A DNA stretch of 32,421 bases. It comes from an uncultured Collinsella sp. Its GTDB lineage: Bacteria > Actinomycetota > Coriobacteriia > Coriobacteriales > Coriobacteriaceae. The position numbers and the translations under genes are program-made. Below the pieces are notes generated by a model that made no database searches, was not told the DNA's origin, and worked only from the letters and a program-made list of their open reading frames with translations. Numbering within the stretch: the stretch's first letter is position 1; each line of letters begins with the position of its first letter. Below, piece after piece: positions 18,948-26,972 of the stretch. Location of the stretch: NCBI GenBank assembly GCA_900755005.1, contig CAAEEX010000073.1, positions 1 to 32,421 on the forward strand, in the 5' to 3' direction.

Positions 18948-19079
18948 AAAAGGTACAGGTTTTTGTATCTTTCGATAGACGACATTATACGAGCAATTAA
19001 TCAGCGTTTGCCCAGATTACGCAAAATGTACAGTCAGTAGGTGCATCTCCATACCCCTCTACAAAAACCTGTACTTTTA
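18948..19079. promoter_or_regulatory. Putative invertible promoter segment (inverted repeats flanking 92 bp) upstream of the polysaccharide locus
   Basis: The left arm at 18948-18967 and the right arm at 19060-19079 are inverted repeats. GTACAGGTTTTTGTA (18953-18967) is matched perfectly by its complement at 19060-19074, and AAA/TTT extends the match after one mismatch. They enclose 92 bp (18968-19059) with no gene. Each arm has an internal TACA...TGTA dyad, as expected for a tyrosine-recombinase core site, and a third GTACAG copy occurs inside at 19028-19033. The segment carries a -10 box TATAAT on the minus strand. Tandem terminators lie to the left and a NusG-like antiterminator gene starts 85 bp to the right. 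This is the layout of Bacteroides phase-variable capsule promoters. No recombinase is encoded in the window, and inversion is inferred, not seen. Confidence 0.6.
18984..19012 (-). promoter_or_regulatory. Promoter inside the putative invertible segment, now facing away from the operon
   Basis: On the minus strand, TATAAT (18989 to 18984) is a perfect -10 box. GGCAAA (19012 to 19007) is a weak -35 box at 17-bp spacing. Transcription would run leftwards towards the thrS terminators. If the 92-bp segment were flipped, the start site would fall near 19050, about 115 bp upstream of the antiterminator ATG, and drive the operon. On the plus strand only poor matches (TTGTAT/TTATAC at non-ideal spacing) are seen. 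Confidence 0.5.
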
Positions 19080-19164
19080 CGACTGCGCCTAGCTGCGAGC
19101 GAGAAGCCTGTTCTAAACGCCCCTGCATTTTCGTGCATCGCAAAGCCAAAGAGGGGGCGAGAAC

Positions 19165-19755
19165 ATGGAGCAGACGGCACGGCGCCAAGAGCAGCTGCCG
19201 GGCGCATTTAATGGCGTCACCACCAACAGCCAGCATGGCCGCGTCCGCTGGTATCTGGTCCACACTCCCCATGGAAAAGAGCGCGAGACCTGCGAAAAGG
19301 TCCGCCGCATTATCCCGCACGAGCTGATGCAGAACGCTTTTGTGATGCAAAAGGAGTTCTGGTTTAAGCGGGACGGTGCCTGGTCGCTCCAAACCAAACC
19401 CATGTACAAGGAATACTTCTTCGTCGCCACGCACGATGCCGCCGCGCTCGATAGGGCCTTGGCCCATTTGAGCTTTGGCTGCCGCATCGCCGGCAGTAGG
19501 GAGCGGGCGTACATGCCCATGCCGGACGATGCGCAGGATTGGTACCGCAGCGTGCTGGACGACGACGGCGTGGTGCGTAGCAGCGTCGCGCGCATAGAAG
19601 ACGGCGTGTTGCACATAGAACAGGGGCCCTTGGTGGGGCAAGAGGCCCGTGTAAAGAAGATAGACCGTCATAAGCGCTGGTGCCTGGTAGACGTGGGCGA
19701 AGGCGACTCCGCTTTTAGGGAGCTGCTTCCGTTAGACGTGCCCAGCAAAACGTAA
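19165..19755 (+). CDS. NusG-family specialised transcription antiterminator (LoaP/UpxY-like)
   Basis: 196 residues. A NusG N-terminal (NGN) domain runs from about residue 27, starting RWYLVHTPHGKERETCEKVRR and continuing through KPMYKEYFFVATHDAAALDRAL. A C-terminal KOW motif is recognisable in GPLVGQEARVKKIDRHKRWCLVDV (about 151-175). Housekeeping NusG is normally not placed at the head of a sugar locus, whereas paralogues such as LoaP, UpxY and RfaH are, and they let RNA polymerase read through long operons. It is the first gene of a roughly 12-kb same-strand polysaccharide operon. GAGGGGG at 19151-19157 lies 7 nt before ATG 19165. It would be controlled by the putative invertible promoter upstream. 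Which subfamily it belongs to needs a tree. Confidence 0.87.
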   Translation: MEQTARRQEQLPGAFNGVTTNSQHGRVRWYLVHTPHGKERETCEKVRRIIPHELMQNAFVMQKEFWFKRDGAWSLQTKPMYKEYFFVATHDAAALDRALAHLSFGCRIAGSRERAYMPMPDDAQDWYRSVLDDDGVVRSSVARIEDGVLHIEQGPLVGQEARVKKIDRHKRWCLVDVGEGDSAFRELLPLDVPSKT

Positions 19756-19833
19756 GGGAGACGTTGCGCCAGCTATTCGTTCGCATTTTTGAATTTACCG
19801 ATTGGGGGATCCCTGGGGAACGGGGACGTAAGT

Positions 19834-20589
19834 TTGACTGTGGCTGCTAAAGAAGTAACAGAGAGCAATGCGCCCGCGGGGGCGGCGCTGATTGCTCAGG
19901 CCATGGACCGGCGTGAGGGCGCCGCCAGCTACAGGGCCATGCAATCCATCATGGACTGGGACAACTCGCGCCTGGCCTACCGGGCCATAAAACGCACGTT
20001 TGATATCGTTTTCAGTGGTGTTGTGCTCGTCCTCATCGCGATCCCCGGTCTGGTGTTGGCCGCCGCCATCCGCCTGGAGAGCGAGGGCAACCCGTTCTAC
20101 AGCCAGATCCGCGTGGGCCAGACCCGCCCCGACGGCACCCTGTCCACCTTCCGCATGTGGAAGTTCCGATCCATGTACAAGGACGCCGACGAGCGCCTCG
20201 CCGAGCTCAAGGAGCAGAACGAGATCGCCGGCGCTATGTTCAAGATGAAGGAGGACCCCCGCGTCACCAAGATCGGGAGGTTCATCCGCAAGCACTCCAT
20301 CGACGAGTTCCCGCAGTTCCTGAACGTGTTCCTGGGCCAGATGTCCGTCGTGGGCCCGCGCCCGCCGCTGCCCAACGAGGTTGCAGAGTACACCGAGTAC
20401 GACCTGCAGCGCCTGGCCGTGAAGCCGGGAATTACCGGCTGGTGGCAGGTTACGGAGCGCAACTCGACCGGATTCGACGGGATGGTTCGTCGCGACCTGG
20501 AATACATTGCGCGACGCGGGCTCCTCACCGATTTGAGAATTATCGCCCTCACCATCATCGAAGTGATTACGGGAAAGGGTGCGTGCTAG
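19834..20589 (+). CDS. Phosphoglycosyl transferase (WbaP/PglC-type sugar transferase), initiating enzyme
   Basis: Transfers a sugar-1-phosphate from a UDP-sugar to undecaprenyl phosphate at the inner face of the membrane, the first step of repeat-unit synthesis. One membrane segment (about residues 56-80, FDIVFSGVVLVLIAIPGLVL) precedes the conserved cytosolic domain with FRMWKFRSM, the catalytic Asp157-Glu158 dyad in IDEFPQFLNVF, GQMSVVGPRPPLP and KPGITGWWQV. The start is set at TTG 19834, with GGGGA 7 nt upstream (251 residues). The frame is open upstream to TTG 19789, but that has no Shine-Dalgarno. It has one TM helix rather than the five of full-length WbaP. The stop abuts the next ATG (TAGATG). 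Confidence 0.92.
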   Translation: MTVAAKEVTESNAPAGAALIAQAMDRREGAASYRAMQSIMDWDNSRLAYRAIKRTFDIVFSGVVLVLIAIPGLVLAAAIRLESEGNPFYSQIRVGQTRPDGTLSTFRMWKFRSMYKDADERLAELKEQNEIAGAMFKMKEDPRVTKIGRFIRKHSIDEFPQFLNVFLGQMSVVGPRPPLPNEVAEYTEYDLQRLAVKPGITGWWQVTERNSTGFDGMVRRDLEYIARRGLLTDLRIIALTIIEVITGKGAC

Positions 20590-21057
20590 ATGGATCTTTC
20601 AAAAGCCAAAGTGTGTATCCCGAGTTCAAGTGGAGGACATCTGACTCATATGTGGCTCTTGAGGCCATTTTGGTCACAAGCCGCCGATAGGTTCTGGGTG
20701 ACCTTCGACAAGGAGGACGCGAATTCTCTTCTGGAAGGGGAGCGCGTCTACCATTGCCACTATCCGACGAACCGCAACATCCCGAACCTGCTGAAGAACA
20801 CGGTTCTCGCCTGGAAGGTGCTCCGCAAGGAGCGTCCCGATCTGATCATCAGCTCCGGTGCCGCGGTTGCGGTGCCGTTCTTCCTGATCGGAAAGATGTT
20901 CGGGTCCAAATGCGTCTACGTGGAGGTCTTCGATCGCGTGGACAAGCCCACGATGACTGGTCGCATGCTCAACGGCGTGGCCGACCTATTCGTAGTGCAG
21001 TGGCCAGAACAGCTCGATGTCTACAAGAACGCCGTTGACCTCGGCTCTATCTTCTAG
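20590..21057 (+). CDS. PssD/Alg14-like subunit of a two-component glycosyltransferase
   Basis: 155 residues. SSSGGHLTHM near the N-terminus is the glycine-rich motif of Alg14/PssD/Cps14F proteins, which anchor and activate a separate catalytic subunit at the membrane. DLIISSGAAVAVPFFLIGKMFG and YVEVFDRVDKPTMTGRML are typical of the family. The catalytic partner follows immediately, 12 bases downstream. Together the pair adds the second sugar to the lipid-linked intermediate. The host-like high GC matches the preceding gene and the next two. Confidence 0.9.
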   Translation: MDLSKAKVCIPSSSGGHLTHMWLLRPFWSQAADRFWVTFDKEDANSLLEGERVYHCHYPTNRNIPNLLKNTVLAWKVLRKERPDLIISSGAAVAVPFFLIGKMFGSKCVYVEVFDRVDKPTMTGRMLNGVADLFVVQWPEQLDVYKNAVDLGSIF

Positions 21058-21069
21058 GGAGGGACGTGC

Positions 21070-21555
21070 ATGGTATTCGTGACCGTGGGCACCCACGAGC
21101 AGCAGTTCGACCGCCTGGTCAAGGCGGTTGACGATCTCAAGGCGGACGGAACGCTCGTTGAGCCCGTCTATATCCAGACGGGTTACTCGACGTACGAGCC
21201 CGTCCACTGCGCCCACTCGCAGTTCGTGCCGTTTCGACAGATGAAGAGCTACATGGAGGGTGCCGATGTGGTGATCACGCACGGCGGCCCCTCAAGTTTC
21301 ATCGAGGCCATGGCTGCAGGCAAGGTACCCGTCGTTGTGCCCCGCAGGGGCGACCTTGACGAGCATGTGAACAACCATCAGGCCGACTTCGTGCGCATCG
21401 TCGCGGAGCGCCAAGGCGGAATCGTGCCTGTCTACGACGTGATGGACCTTTCCGCCGCCATCGAGCGCGCCCGCGAGCTCTCGCGCGGCGTCACTTTTAA
21501 GAGCCACAACGCCGAGTTCTGCCGAGAGCTCGAGAGACTGATAGAAGGAATTTAA
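21070..21555 (+). CDS. PssE/Alg13-like catalytic subunit of a two-component glycosyltransferase
   Basis: 161 residues. It begins MVFVTVGTHEQQFDRL, the family signature (VTVGTTxxxFDxL), and contains the UDP-sugar-binding region ADVVITHGGPSSFIEAMAAGKVPVVVPR, as in the C-terminal half of GT28 enzymes such as MurG. It works with the preceding PssD-like protein. GGGAGGG (about 21058-21064) precedes ATG 21070. The acceptor and donor sugars cannot be told from sequence; in streptococcal capsule systems the pair is often a galactosyltransferase. Confidence 0.9.
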   Translation: MVFVTVGTHEQQFDRLVKAVDDLKADGTLVEPVYIQTGYSTYEPVHCAHSQFVPFRQMKSYMEGADVVITHGGPSSFIEAMAAGKVPVVVPRRGDLDEHVNNHQADFVRIVAERQGGIVPVYDVMDLSAAIERARELSRGVTFKSHNAEFCRELERLIEGI

Positions 21556-21559
21556 CCGC

Positions 21560-22690
21560 ATGACTAAACCCCGCGCCGGCATACTCAGTATGCAGAGGAT
21601 CTACAACTACGGGTCCTTCCTGCAGGCTTTCGGCCTGAAGTCTATCCTGGAGTCCCTTGGCTGCGATGTGCAGTTCGTTGACTATGAGCCTGGCAAGTGC
21701 CTGATCACGTCCCCGTCATCGAAGAAGGGTGTCGCTCGCAAGGCGGAGAAGGCCCTCGAGGTATTCCGCTACGACGCTCCGCTCAGGGACAAGCTCGCCT
21801 TCATCCGCTACAAGCGCACCTACGCCCAGCGCTTCTACCCGATGCTCGGCGTCACTGAGGAGCCCAACCTTGATCCCGACATCGACCTCTTGGTCATCGG
21901 CAGTGACGAGGTGTTCAACTGCGTGCAGGATAACGCTAATGTCGGCTTCACGCCCGCGCTTTTCGGCACCGGGTCGCGCGCCGGACGCAAGGTGACCTAC
22001 GCCGCTTCCTTCGGCAACACCACGCTCGATAAGCTTGACCGTTACGGCAAGCGCGAAGAGGTCGCGGGCTACCTCAAGCGTCTCGACGCCGTCTCCGCTC
22101 GCGATGCCAACACGGGCGCCATTGTCGAGTCGCTTACGGGGGAAACACCGGCCTTCAACTTGGACCCGGTGCTCGCCTACGACTATTTTGGCGAGTGCAG
22201 GTTGATTCCCGCCGAGGTCGAAGAGGACCGCTATATGATCGCATACGGCTACTCGGGCCGTCTCACGGCCGAGGAGTGCGCCGCCGTGCGTGCCTATGCC
22301 GATCAGCGCGGTCTCAAGGTGCTCAATATCGGTGGGGTGCAGGGCGTCTGTGATCGCTTCGTGGATTGCTCGCCCTTTGAGGTGCTCGCCTACTTCAAGC
22401 ATGCGGATGCCGTGGTAACCGACACGTTCCATGGCACCATTTTCTCGACGATCGCCCATACGCCTTTTGCAACGTTCGTACGTAGCTCGGGCTATGGTAA
22501 CTCGCAGAAGCTGAATGATTTGCTCGATCGTCTCGGACTGCTGGACCACGTTGCATCGCTTGAACAGCTCCCTCAGAAGTTGAGCGCTCGTGTCGATTGG
22601 AGCTCCGTAGATGATCGCATCGAGCAAGAGCGGAAAAAGACTTACAGCTATCTTTGTGAGCAGATCGCGACTGCAGTTGAGGGGCGATAG
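21560..22690 (+). CDS. Polysaccharide pyruvyl transferase family protein
   Basis: 376 residues of the CsaB/WcaK type. The N-terminus MQRIYNYGSFLQAFGLKSILESLG is the usual nucleotide-binding start of the family (YNYGxxLQxxAL). It also carries LLVIGSDEVFN and, near the C-terminus, VVTDTFHGTIFSTI, the conserved (S/T)xxxHG motif. It would add a pyruvate ketal to a sugar of the repeat unit, using phosphoenolpyruvate, and so give the polymer a negative charge. It overlaps no neighbour and starts 4 bases after PssE. It is the last of the GC-rich genes; AT content rises near its 3' end. Confidence 0.88.
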   Translation: MTKPRAGILSMQRIYNYGSFLQAFGLKSILESLGCDVQFVDYEPGKCLITSPSSKKGVARKAEKALEVFRYDAPLRDKLAFIRYKRTYAQRFYPMLGVTEEPNLDPDIDLLVIGSDEVFNCVQDNANVGFTPALFGTGSRAGRKVTYAASFGNTTLDKLDRYGKREEVAGYLKRLDAVSARDANTGAIVESLTGETPAFNLDPVLAYDYFGECRLIPAEVEEDRYMIAYGYSGRLTAEECAAVRAYADQRGLKVLNIGGVQGVCDRFVDCSPFEVLAYFKHADAVVTDTFHGTIFSTIAHTPFATFVRSSGYGNSQKLNDLLDRLGLLDHVASLEQLPQKLSARVDWSSVDDRIEQERKKTYSYLCEQIATAVEGR

Positions 22691-22691
22691 C

Positions 22692-23198
22692 GTGAAGTTA
22701 AAATCTCTCGCAATCAGGCTGGCTCGAACTGTACAGGGCTGGCATGTAGCGCTCCCGTTTCGTGTCGATATCCTTAGAGCTACCGGTTTAGATATTCATC
22801 CTACCGTTTTAATTCGCAGCAATGTTCTATTTCAGGTGAAAGAGCTCGAGGTTGGACCGAACGCCTTTATTGGAAACGGTTGCAGCTTTTATGGTAGCGT
22901 TCGGTTTCCGTGCAAAGTGACTATTGGCGAACAGACCAAGGTTGCTCCTGAGGTTATGTTCTGCTGCTCGACTCATAGCTTAGGTCTTGCCGAGCGGCGT
23001 GCTGGGGAGACATATAACCGCGATATTCATGTTGGGAAGGGCTGCTGGATTGGAACGCGTTCCACGATTTTGCCCGGTGTGAATATTGGCAACGGATCTA
23101 TTATCGCTGCTGGTGCAGTTGTCGCAAAAGATGTCCCTGCGAATTGCCTCGCGGGGGGGGTTCCTGCTCGAGTTATCAAGATGTTGGACGAAAGGTAG
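22692..23198 (+). CDS. Hexapeptide-repeat acyltransferase (left-handed beta-helix)
   Basis: 168 residues from GTG 22692, with GAGGGG 7 nt upstream. The frame is open 27 codons further up, but that would overlap the pyruvyl transferase deeply. Hexapeptide repeats (V/I-G-x-x pattern) run from about residue 50. The C-terminus has the typical CWIGTRSTILPGVNIGNGSIIAAGAVVAKDVPANCLAGGVPARVIK, with the catalytic histidine probably in CCSTHSLG. It likely O-acetylates a sugar of the repeat unit. It contains a run of eight G (23153-23160) at the AGGVPA codons. AT-richer than the upstream genes. Confidence 0.88.
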   Translation: MKLKSLAIRLARTVQGWHVALPFRVDILRATGLDIHPTVLIRSNVLFQVKELEVGPNAFIGNGCSFYGSVRFPCKVTIGEQTKVAPEVMFCCSTHSLGLAERRAGETYNRDIHVGKGCWIGTRSTILPGVNIGNGSIIAAGAVVAKDVPANCLAGGVPARVIKMLDER

Positions 23199-23204
23199 CC
23201 TAGT

Positions 23205-24218
23205 TTGAGTGCTGTTGTAGCAAAAGATATAAAAGTTACGGTCATTGTCCCTGTTTACAACGTTGCTAACTACGTTTCACAGTGCGTTGAATCTATCCTT
23301 GCTCAGTCTTATAAAAATCTGGACATCATTCTCGTCGACGATGGCTCCACTGATGGCTCAGGTGCGATATGCGACGCATTCACTGCTTTAGACGAACGTG
23401 TGCGTGTTTTTCATTTTGAAAATGCTGGCGTTAGCGCTGCTCGCAACAGGGGCATTAAGGAATCTTGCGGAGAGTGGATTTGTTTCGTTGACGGTGACGA
23501 TCGCGTCTTTCCCGACTATGTTGAATGTATGCTCAATTTGGCACTTGAAAAAGGCGCTGAAGTTGTGAGTACGACCGAGTTTATGTGCGACTATGATAAG
23601 GACCAGGTTGTTAATGACAAGATTGAGGTCATCACTGGACAAGAGGCTGTCCGCCGGATTCTTTGCTATAAACTGCCGATAGGTTGCTATAGTAAGCTAT
23701 TCCGTAAGGTTTTCCTTGAAGAGAATGGGATTAAATTCTTTGAGGATCTTGCCGTTGGTGAAGGGTTTAATTTTAATTGCCTTGCTTTTGGACGCGCTGA
23801 TAAAGTAGCCGTTTGCCGTAGGAAGATCTACTTCTATCGAAAGGACAATCCGAACAGCGTCACCACGAAGTTTAATCCCGTCAAATGGGAAAATGGTATC
23901 TATGCCATTGAGCGTATTCGTGAGAATCTTCTCGAGGAGTCGCCAGATATTCTGGTGGCGTGGCGTTACGCATGGTGGCGTACAAACTCAGATGCCTATG
24001 ACCTTATAGTTCTTTCTCATTCTGAGAAGAGCTGTCCCGAACTTTATGAGCGGACTAGAAAAATTGTCAAATCGGAGGCACTGTTCGCCTTTAAAGCCCC
24101 TGTTTCTTGTCAGGACAAGGTGCGAGCACTTGTTATGAAGGTATTCCCGAGGGCAATTCCATGGGCGATGCTTCAACGGCGTAAGCTGCATAATGTGGAA
24201 GTGGAGACTCAGGGATGA
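23205..24218 (+). CDS. Family 2 glycosyltransferase
   Basis: 337 residues with a GT-A fold. VTVIVPVYNVANYVSQCVESILAQSY at the N-terminus, LVDDGSTDGSGAICD, the NAGVSAARNRGI stretch, and the DxD-like VDGDD near residue 98 are classic GT2 signatures. The start is TTG 23205; AAAGG lies about 10 bases upstream, so it is the likely but not certain start. It overlaps the next gene by 4 bases (ATGA). Sugar specificity is unknown. AT-rich codon use compared with the locus 5' end. Confidence 0.9.
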   Translation: MSAVVAKDIKVTVIVPVYNVANYVSQCVESILAQSYKNLDIILVDDGSTDGSGAICDAFTALDERVRVFHFENAGVSAARNRGIKESCGEWICFVDGDDRVFPDYVECMLNLALEKGAEVVSTTEFMCDYDKDQVVNDKIEVITGQEAVRRILCYKLPIGCYSKLFRKVFLEENGIKFFEDLAVGEGFNFNCLAFGRADKVAVCRRKIYFYRKDNPNSVTTKFNPVKWENGIYAIERIRENLLEESPDILVAWRYAWWRTNSDAYDLIVLSHSEKSCPELYERTRKIVKSEALFAFKAPVSCQDKVRALVMKVFPRAIPWAMLQRRKLHNVEVETQG

Positions 24219-25327
24219 GTGCAGTTAAGGTGCTTCTCGTCTGTACGGGAGGAATCAAGAACGATGGAATTACATCATGGGCTATACAGACGTTCGGAGC
24301 CATGGATAAGGCCGGTCTTGATTTAACAGCCGTTGCATGGGAAGACTCGCCTGGGGATGCAGTCGAAAGGGTCGAATGTGCTGGCTTCACGGTTATTCGG
24401 CTTCCAAACAGAAAAACCCATCTGAGAGAGTATCTACATTCTTTTGATGAATTGCTTGAGCAGGGATTTGACGTGGTTCATGCGTGTGGGAGCAGCTCTC
24501 TCTTGGGGGTGGAGCTTTCGCTCGCGAAGCGTGCTGGAACGGGGATGCGAATTGCGCATTCTCATAATACGGTATGTTCCCATCGCGTGGCTGATAGGAT
24601 TCTAAGGCCCTTACTCTACAATGCTGCTACTGACTTGATTGCCTGTGGGGTGGATGCTGGCAGATGGCTTTTCGCAAAAAGGGGATTCAGTGTTATCCCC
24701 AACGGTAAGGATCCCGTTTCATTCCGATTTGATTCTGCCAAGCGTCAAAGGGCTCGCGAGATGCTTGATATCAACGATGACACCATTGCTATCGGTCATG
24801 TGGGACGAATTAACGAACAAAAGAATCATTCGTTTTTACTTAACGTATTTAAGTCGTTTCTTACAAGCAACAGCGAGGCTCGTCTGTATTTAATTGGTGA
24901 TGATGGCGGACTAATGAGCGAAGTTCGAAAACGGGTCAGAGAGCTTGGCTTGCAGGACAAAGTCTTGTTTCTTGGACGCCGTACTGATGTCTCCGAACTG
25001 CTTAATGGTATGGACTGCATGGTGTTTCCTTCGTTGTACGAGGGCTTTCCAAATGTCGTAGTTGAATGGCAGTACAACGGCCTTCCCTGTGTGATCTCCG
25101 ATACCATTACTGATGAGTGTGCCGTGACACCATTAGTTGATCGCATATCGCTCAAGAAGTCTCCTGATGATTGGGCTGCTGTAGTTGAACGTAAACTGTC
25201 CTACTCTGATCGTGCTAACGATTCGACACGGGCTTCGGAAGCTCTTCGAGCGTCTGGCTATGACGTGAATGAAAACGCAAAGATGCTCAAGCGTCTTTAT
25301 TTAAAGGGCGTGGAGAGGAATAAGTAA
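24215..25327 (+). CDS. Family 4 glycosyltransferase
   Basis: 370 residues with a GT-B fold. The C-terminal nucleotide-sugar site reads FPSLYEGFPNVVVEWQYNGLPCVIS, where the EGFPNVVVE stretch matches the E-x7-E motif of GT4 (EpsF-like). GHVGRINEQKNHSFLLNVF marks the start of the C-terminal domain, and IAHSHNT and VIPNGKD are typical N-domain motifs. It starts inside the stop of the previous gene (ATGA) and its TAA overlaps the next ATG (TAATG), so it is tightly coupled. Confidence 0.92.
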   Translation: MSAVKVLLVCTGGIKNDGITSWAIQTFGAMDKAGLDLTAVAWEDSPGDAVERVECAGFTVIRLPNRKTHLREYLHSFDELLEQGFDVVHACGSSSLLGVELSLAKRAGTGMRIAHSHNTVCSHRVADRILRPLLYNAATDLIACGVDAGRWLFAKRGFSVIPNGKDPVSFRFDSAKRQRAREMLDINDDTIAIGHVGRINEQKNHSFLLNVFKSFLTSNSEARLYLIGDDGGLMSEVRKRVRELGLQDKVLFLGRRTDVSELLNGMDCMVFPSLYEGFPNVVVEWQYNGLPCVISDTITDECAVTPLVDRISLKKSPDDWAAVVERKLSYSDRANDSTRASEALRASGYDVNENAKMLKRLYLKGVERNK

Positions 25328-25926
25328 TGAATCCAGTGAAATGGGGGGCTAGCGCTTTACGCGTGCTGGTAGCGAAAGTTCGACTAGGCGGTAGGCTTAG
25401 AATAGATCGTGGATCTAAGCCAGTTTATCTTGGTCGTGGCGTGCGGCTTATGGTTAAACCTAATGGGCAAATTCATTTTGGCGCTGGTGCTTACATTGAT
25501 GACTACTCGCGTCTTCAAGCGGACGATGGTGCGTCTTTGCATATTGGTAGCTATGCTTACTTAAACACTAATTGCCGCATTGTTGCAGCTGAGAACATCG
25601 AAATCGGATCCCATACCATGCTTGGCCCAAATGTATGCGTTTATGACCATGACCACGTGTTTGACGAGGACGGCGTTCACGGTGATTTGAAGTCTTCGCC
25701 TATTCACCTTGGCGAGCGCTGCTGGATTGCTGCGAATTCTCTTGTTACCCGTGGTGTAGAGATTGCGGACAATATTCTTATTGGGGGGGCGTCTGTAGTT
25801 ACTGATTCCTTGTTGGAGCCGGGCGTCTACGTTGGTACCCCTGCGCGACTAATCAAACGCCTTTCTGATGAAAACCGGTGCGTTATTGATGGGAAAAAAG
25901 CTGAAAGTGATGGGAACCGTGTCTAA
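25327..25926 (+). CDS. Hexapeptide-repeat acyltransferase (maltose O-acetyltransferase-like)
   Basis: 199 residues. Beta-helix repeats run from about residue 40 to 165. VYDHDHVFDEDG holds the probable catalytic histidine (YDHDH motif of the CysE/LacA/LpxA group), and the C-terminus has CWIAANSLVTRGVEIADNILIGGASVVTDSLLEPGVYVGTPARLIK. It is a second candidate O-acetyltransferase for the polymer. A run of seven G lies at 25783-25789 (IGGA codons). The start overlaps the preceding stop, and the last 17 bases overlap the following glycosyltransferase. Confidence 0.9.
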   Translation: MNPVKWGASALRVLVAKVRLGGRLRIDRGSKPVYLGRGVRLMVKPNGQIHFGAGAYIDDYSRLQADDGASLHIGSYAYLNTNCRIVAAENIEIGSHTMLGPNVCVYDHDHVFDEDGVHGDLKSSPIHLGERCWIAANSLVTRGVEIADNILIGGASVVTDSLLEPGVYVGTPARLIKRLSDENRCVIDGKKAESDGNRV

Positions 25927-26962
25927 TAATCTTGATATCAAAATTTCAGCCATTGTTCCCGTTTATAACGTAAAGTTGTATTTGCGACAATGCGTCGACT
26001 CCCTTCTCGCCCAAACTTATCCTTTCTTCGAAATAATTCTTGTCGATGATGGCTCAACCGATGGTTGTTCTTTGCTTTGTGATGAGCTTGCTGCTGCTTA
26101 TGCTCAAGTCCATTCAGTGCACAAAGAAAATGCCGGCCTTGGTTATGCACGTAACACTGGACTGGATAACTTATCTGAGCTATCCGATTATGTCATGTTT
26201 ATCGATTCGGATGATTGGCTTGAAGCTAATGCTGTGGAATGGCTTCTTGCCGCTATTCAGGGGGATGATGTTGACTGCGTCATTGGTGGGCACACAAAGA
26301 AAGACTGTACCGGTAAGACTCAATTTGTCTTTCAAATGGAAAATGCTTTCTATAATGGTGAAAAAGTCAGAGATGAATTGATTCCACGTCTATGCGGCAG
26401 CGCTCCTGCCGCAAGTGACTCTATACCGATGTCCGCATGGAGTTCCCTGTTTCGGGCAGACTGCATAAGAGAAAAGGCACTGCGTTTCCCTTCCGAACGC
26501 AATATGATTTCCGAGGATTTTGTATTTAAGTTTAATTTCCTGCTGCACGCTGATCGTGTGGTCGTAAGCGATTTTACTCAGTACTGTTACCGTACAAACC
26601 AAGGTTCTCTTACCACATCTTACAGGCCCGATCGCTTTGAGGCGTCCATGCACTTTTATCGTGAGGCTCTCCGGATGATTAGACAGGCAGCATTGTCCCA
26701 GGAGTGTATTACACGCCTGCAGAAGACGCTATTTATCTACGTCCGCATGTGTATTCATCAAGAGACGCCGAATCTATCGGGAAAGAGGCACTCTCAGTGT
26801 ATTGCCAAGCTTAAATCTATTTTGGGAGATGGCGAGTTTCATTCTGTTCTATCTGAATTTCCTTCTAGTGAATTGCATCTCAGACAGAGACTCTTTGTTT
26901 TTCTCTTAAAGAATAAAGCGGCTTTTCTTATTTTCTGGCTAAACAGTTTCGGTTTGATTTGA
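25910..26962 (+). CDS. Family 2 glycosyltransferase
   Basis: GT2 signatures ISAIVPVYNVKLYLRQCVDSLLAQTY, LVDDGSTDG, ENAGLGYARNTG and the DxD-like IDSDDW are all present. The start is uncertain: ATG 25910 (350 residues, overlapping the acyltransferase by 17 bases) is preferred, while GTG 25919 and ATG 25868 are also in frame, and none has a strong Shine-Dalgarno. The C-terminal third is hydrophobic and basic (LRQRLFVFLLKNKAAFLIFWLNSFG) and may touch the membrane. Donor and acceptor are unknown. Confidence 0.88.
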   Translation: MGTVSNNLDIKISAIVPVYNVKLYLRQCVDSLLAQTYPFFEIILVDDGSTDGCSLLCDELAAAYAQVHSVHKENAGLGYARNTGLDNLSELSDYVMFIDSDDWLEANAVEWLLAAIQGDDVDCVIGGHTKKDCTGKTQFVFQMENAFYNGEKVRDELIPRLCGSAPAASDSIPMSAWSSLFRADCIREKALRFPSERNMISEDFVFKFNFLLHADRVVVSDFTQYCYRTNQGSLTTSYRPDRFEASMHFYREALRMIRQAALSQECITRLQKTLFIYVRMCIHQETPNLSGKRHSQCIAKLKSILGDGEFHSVLSEFPSSELHLRQRLFVFLLKNKAAFLIFWLNSFGLI

Positions 26963-26972
26963 GGTGTGCTGG

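Noticed and set aside
19113..19671. Overlapping minus-strand frames opposite the NusG-like gene
   Set aside because: No domain similarity and no ribosome-binding site; they are shadows of the NGN-KOW protein gene.
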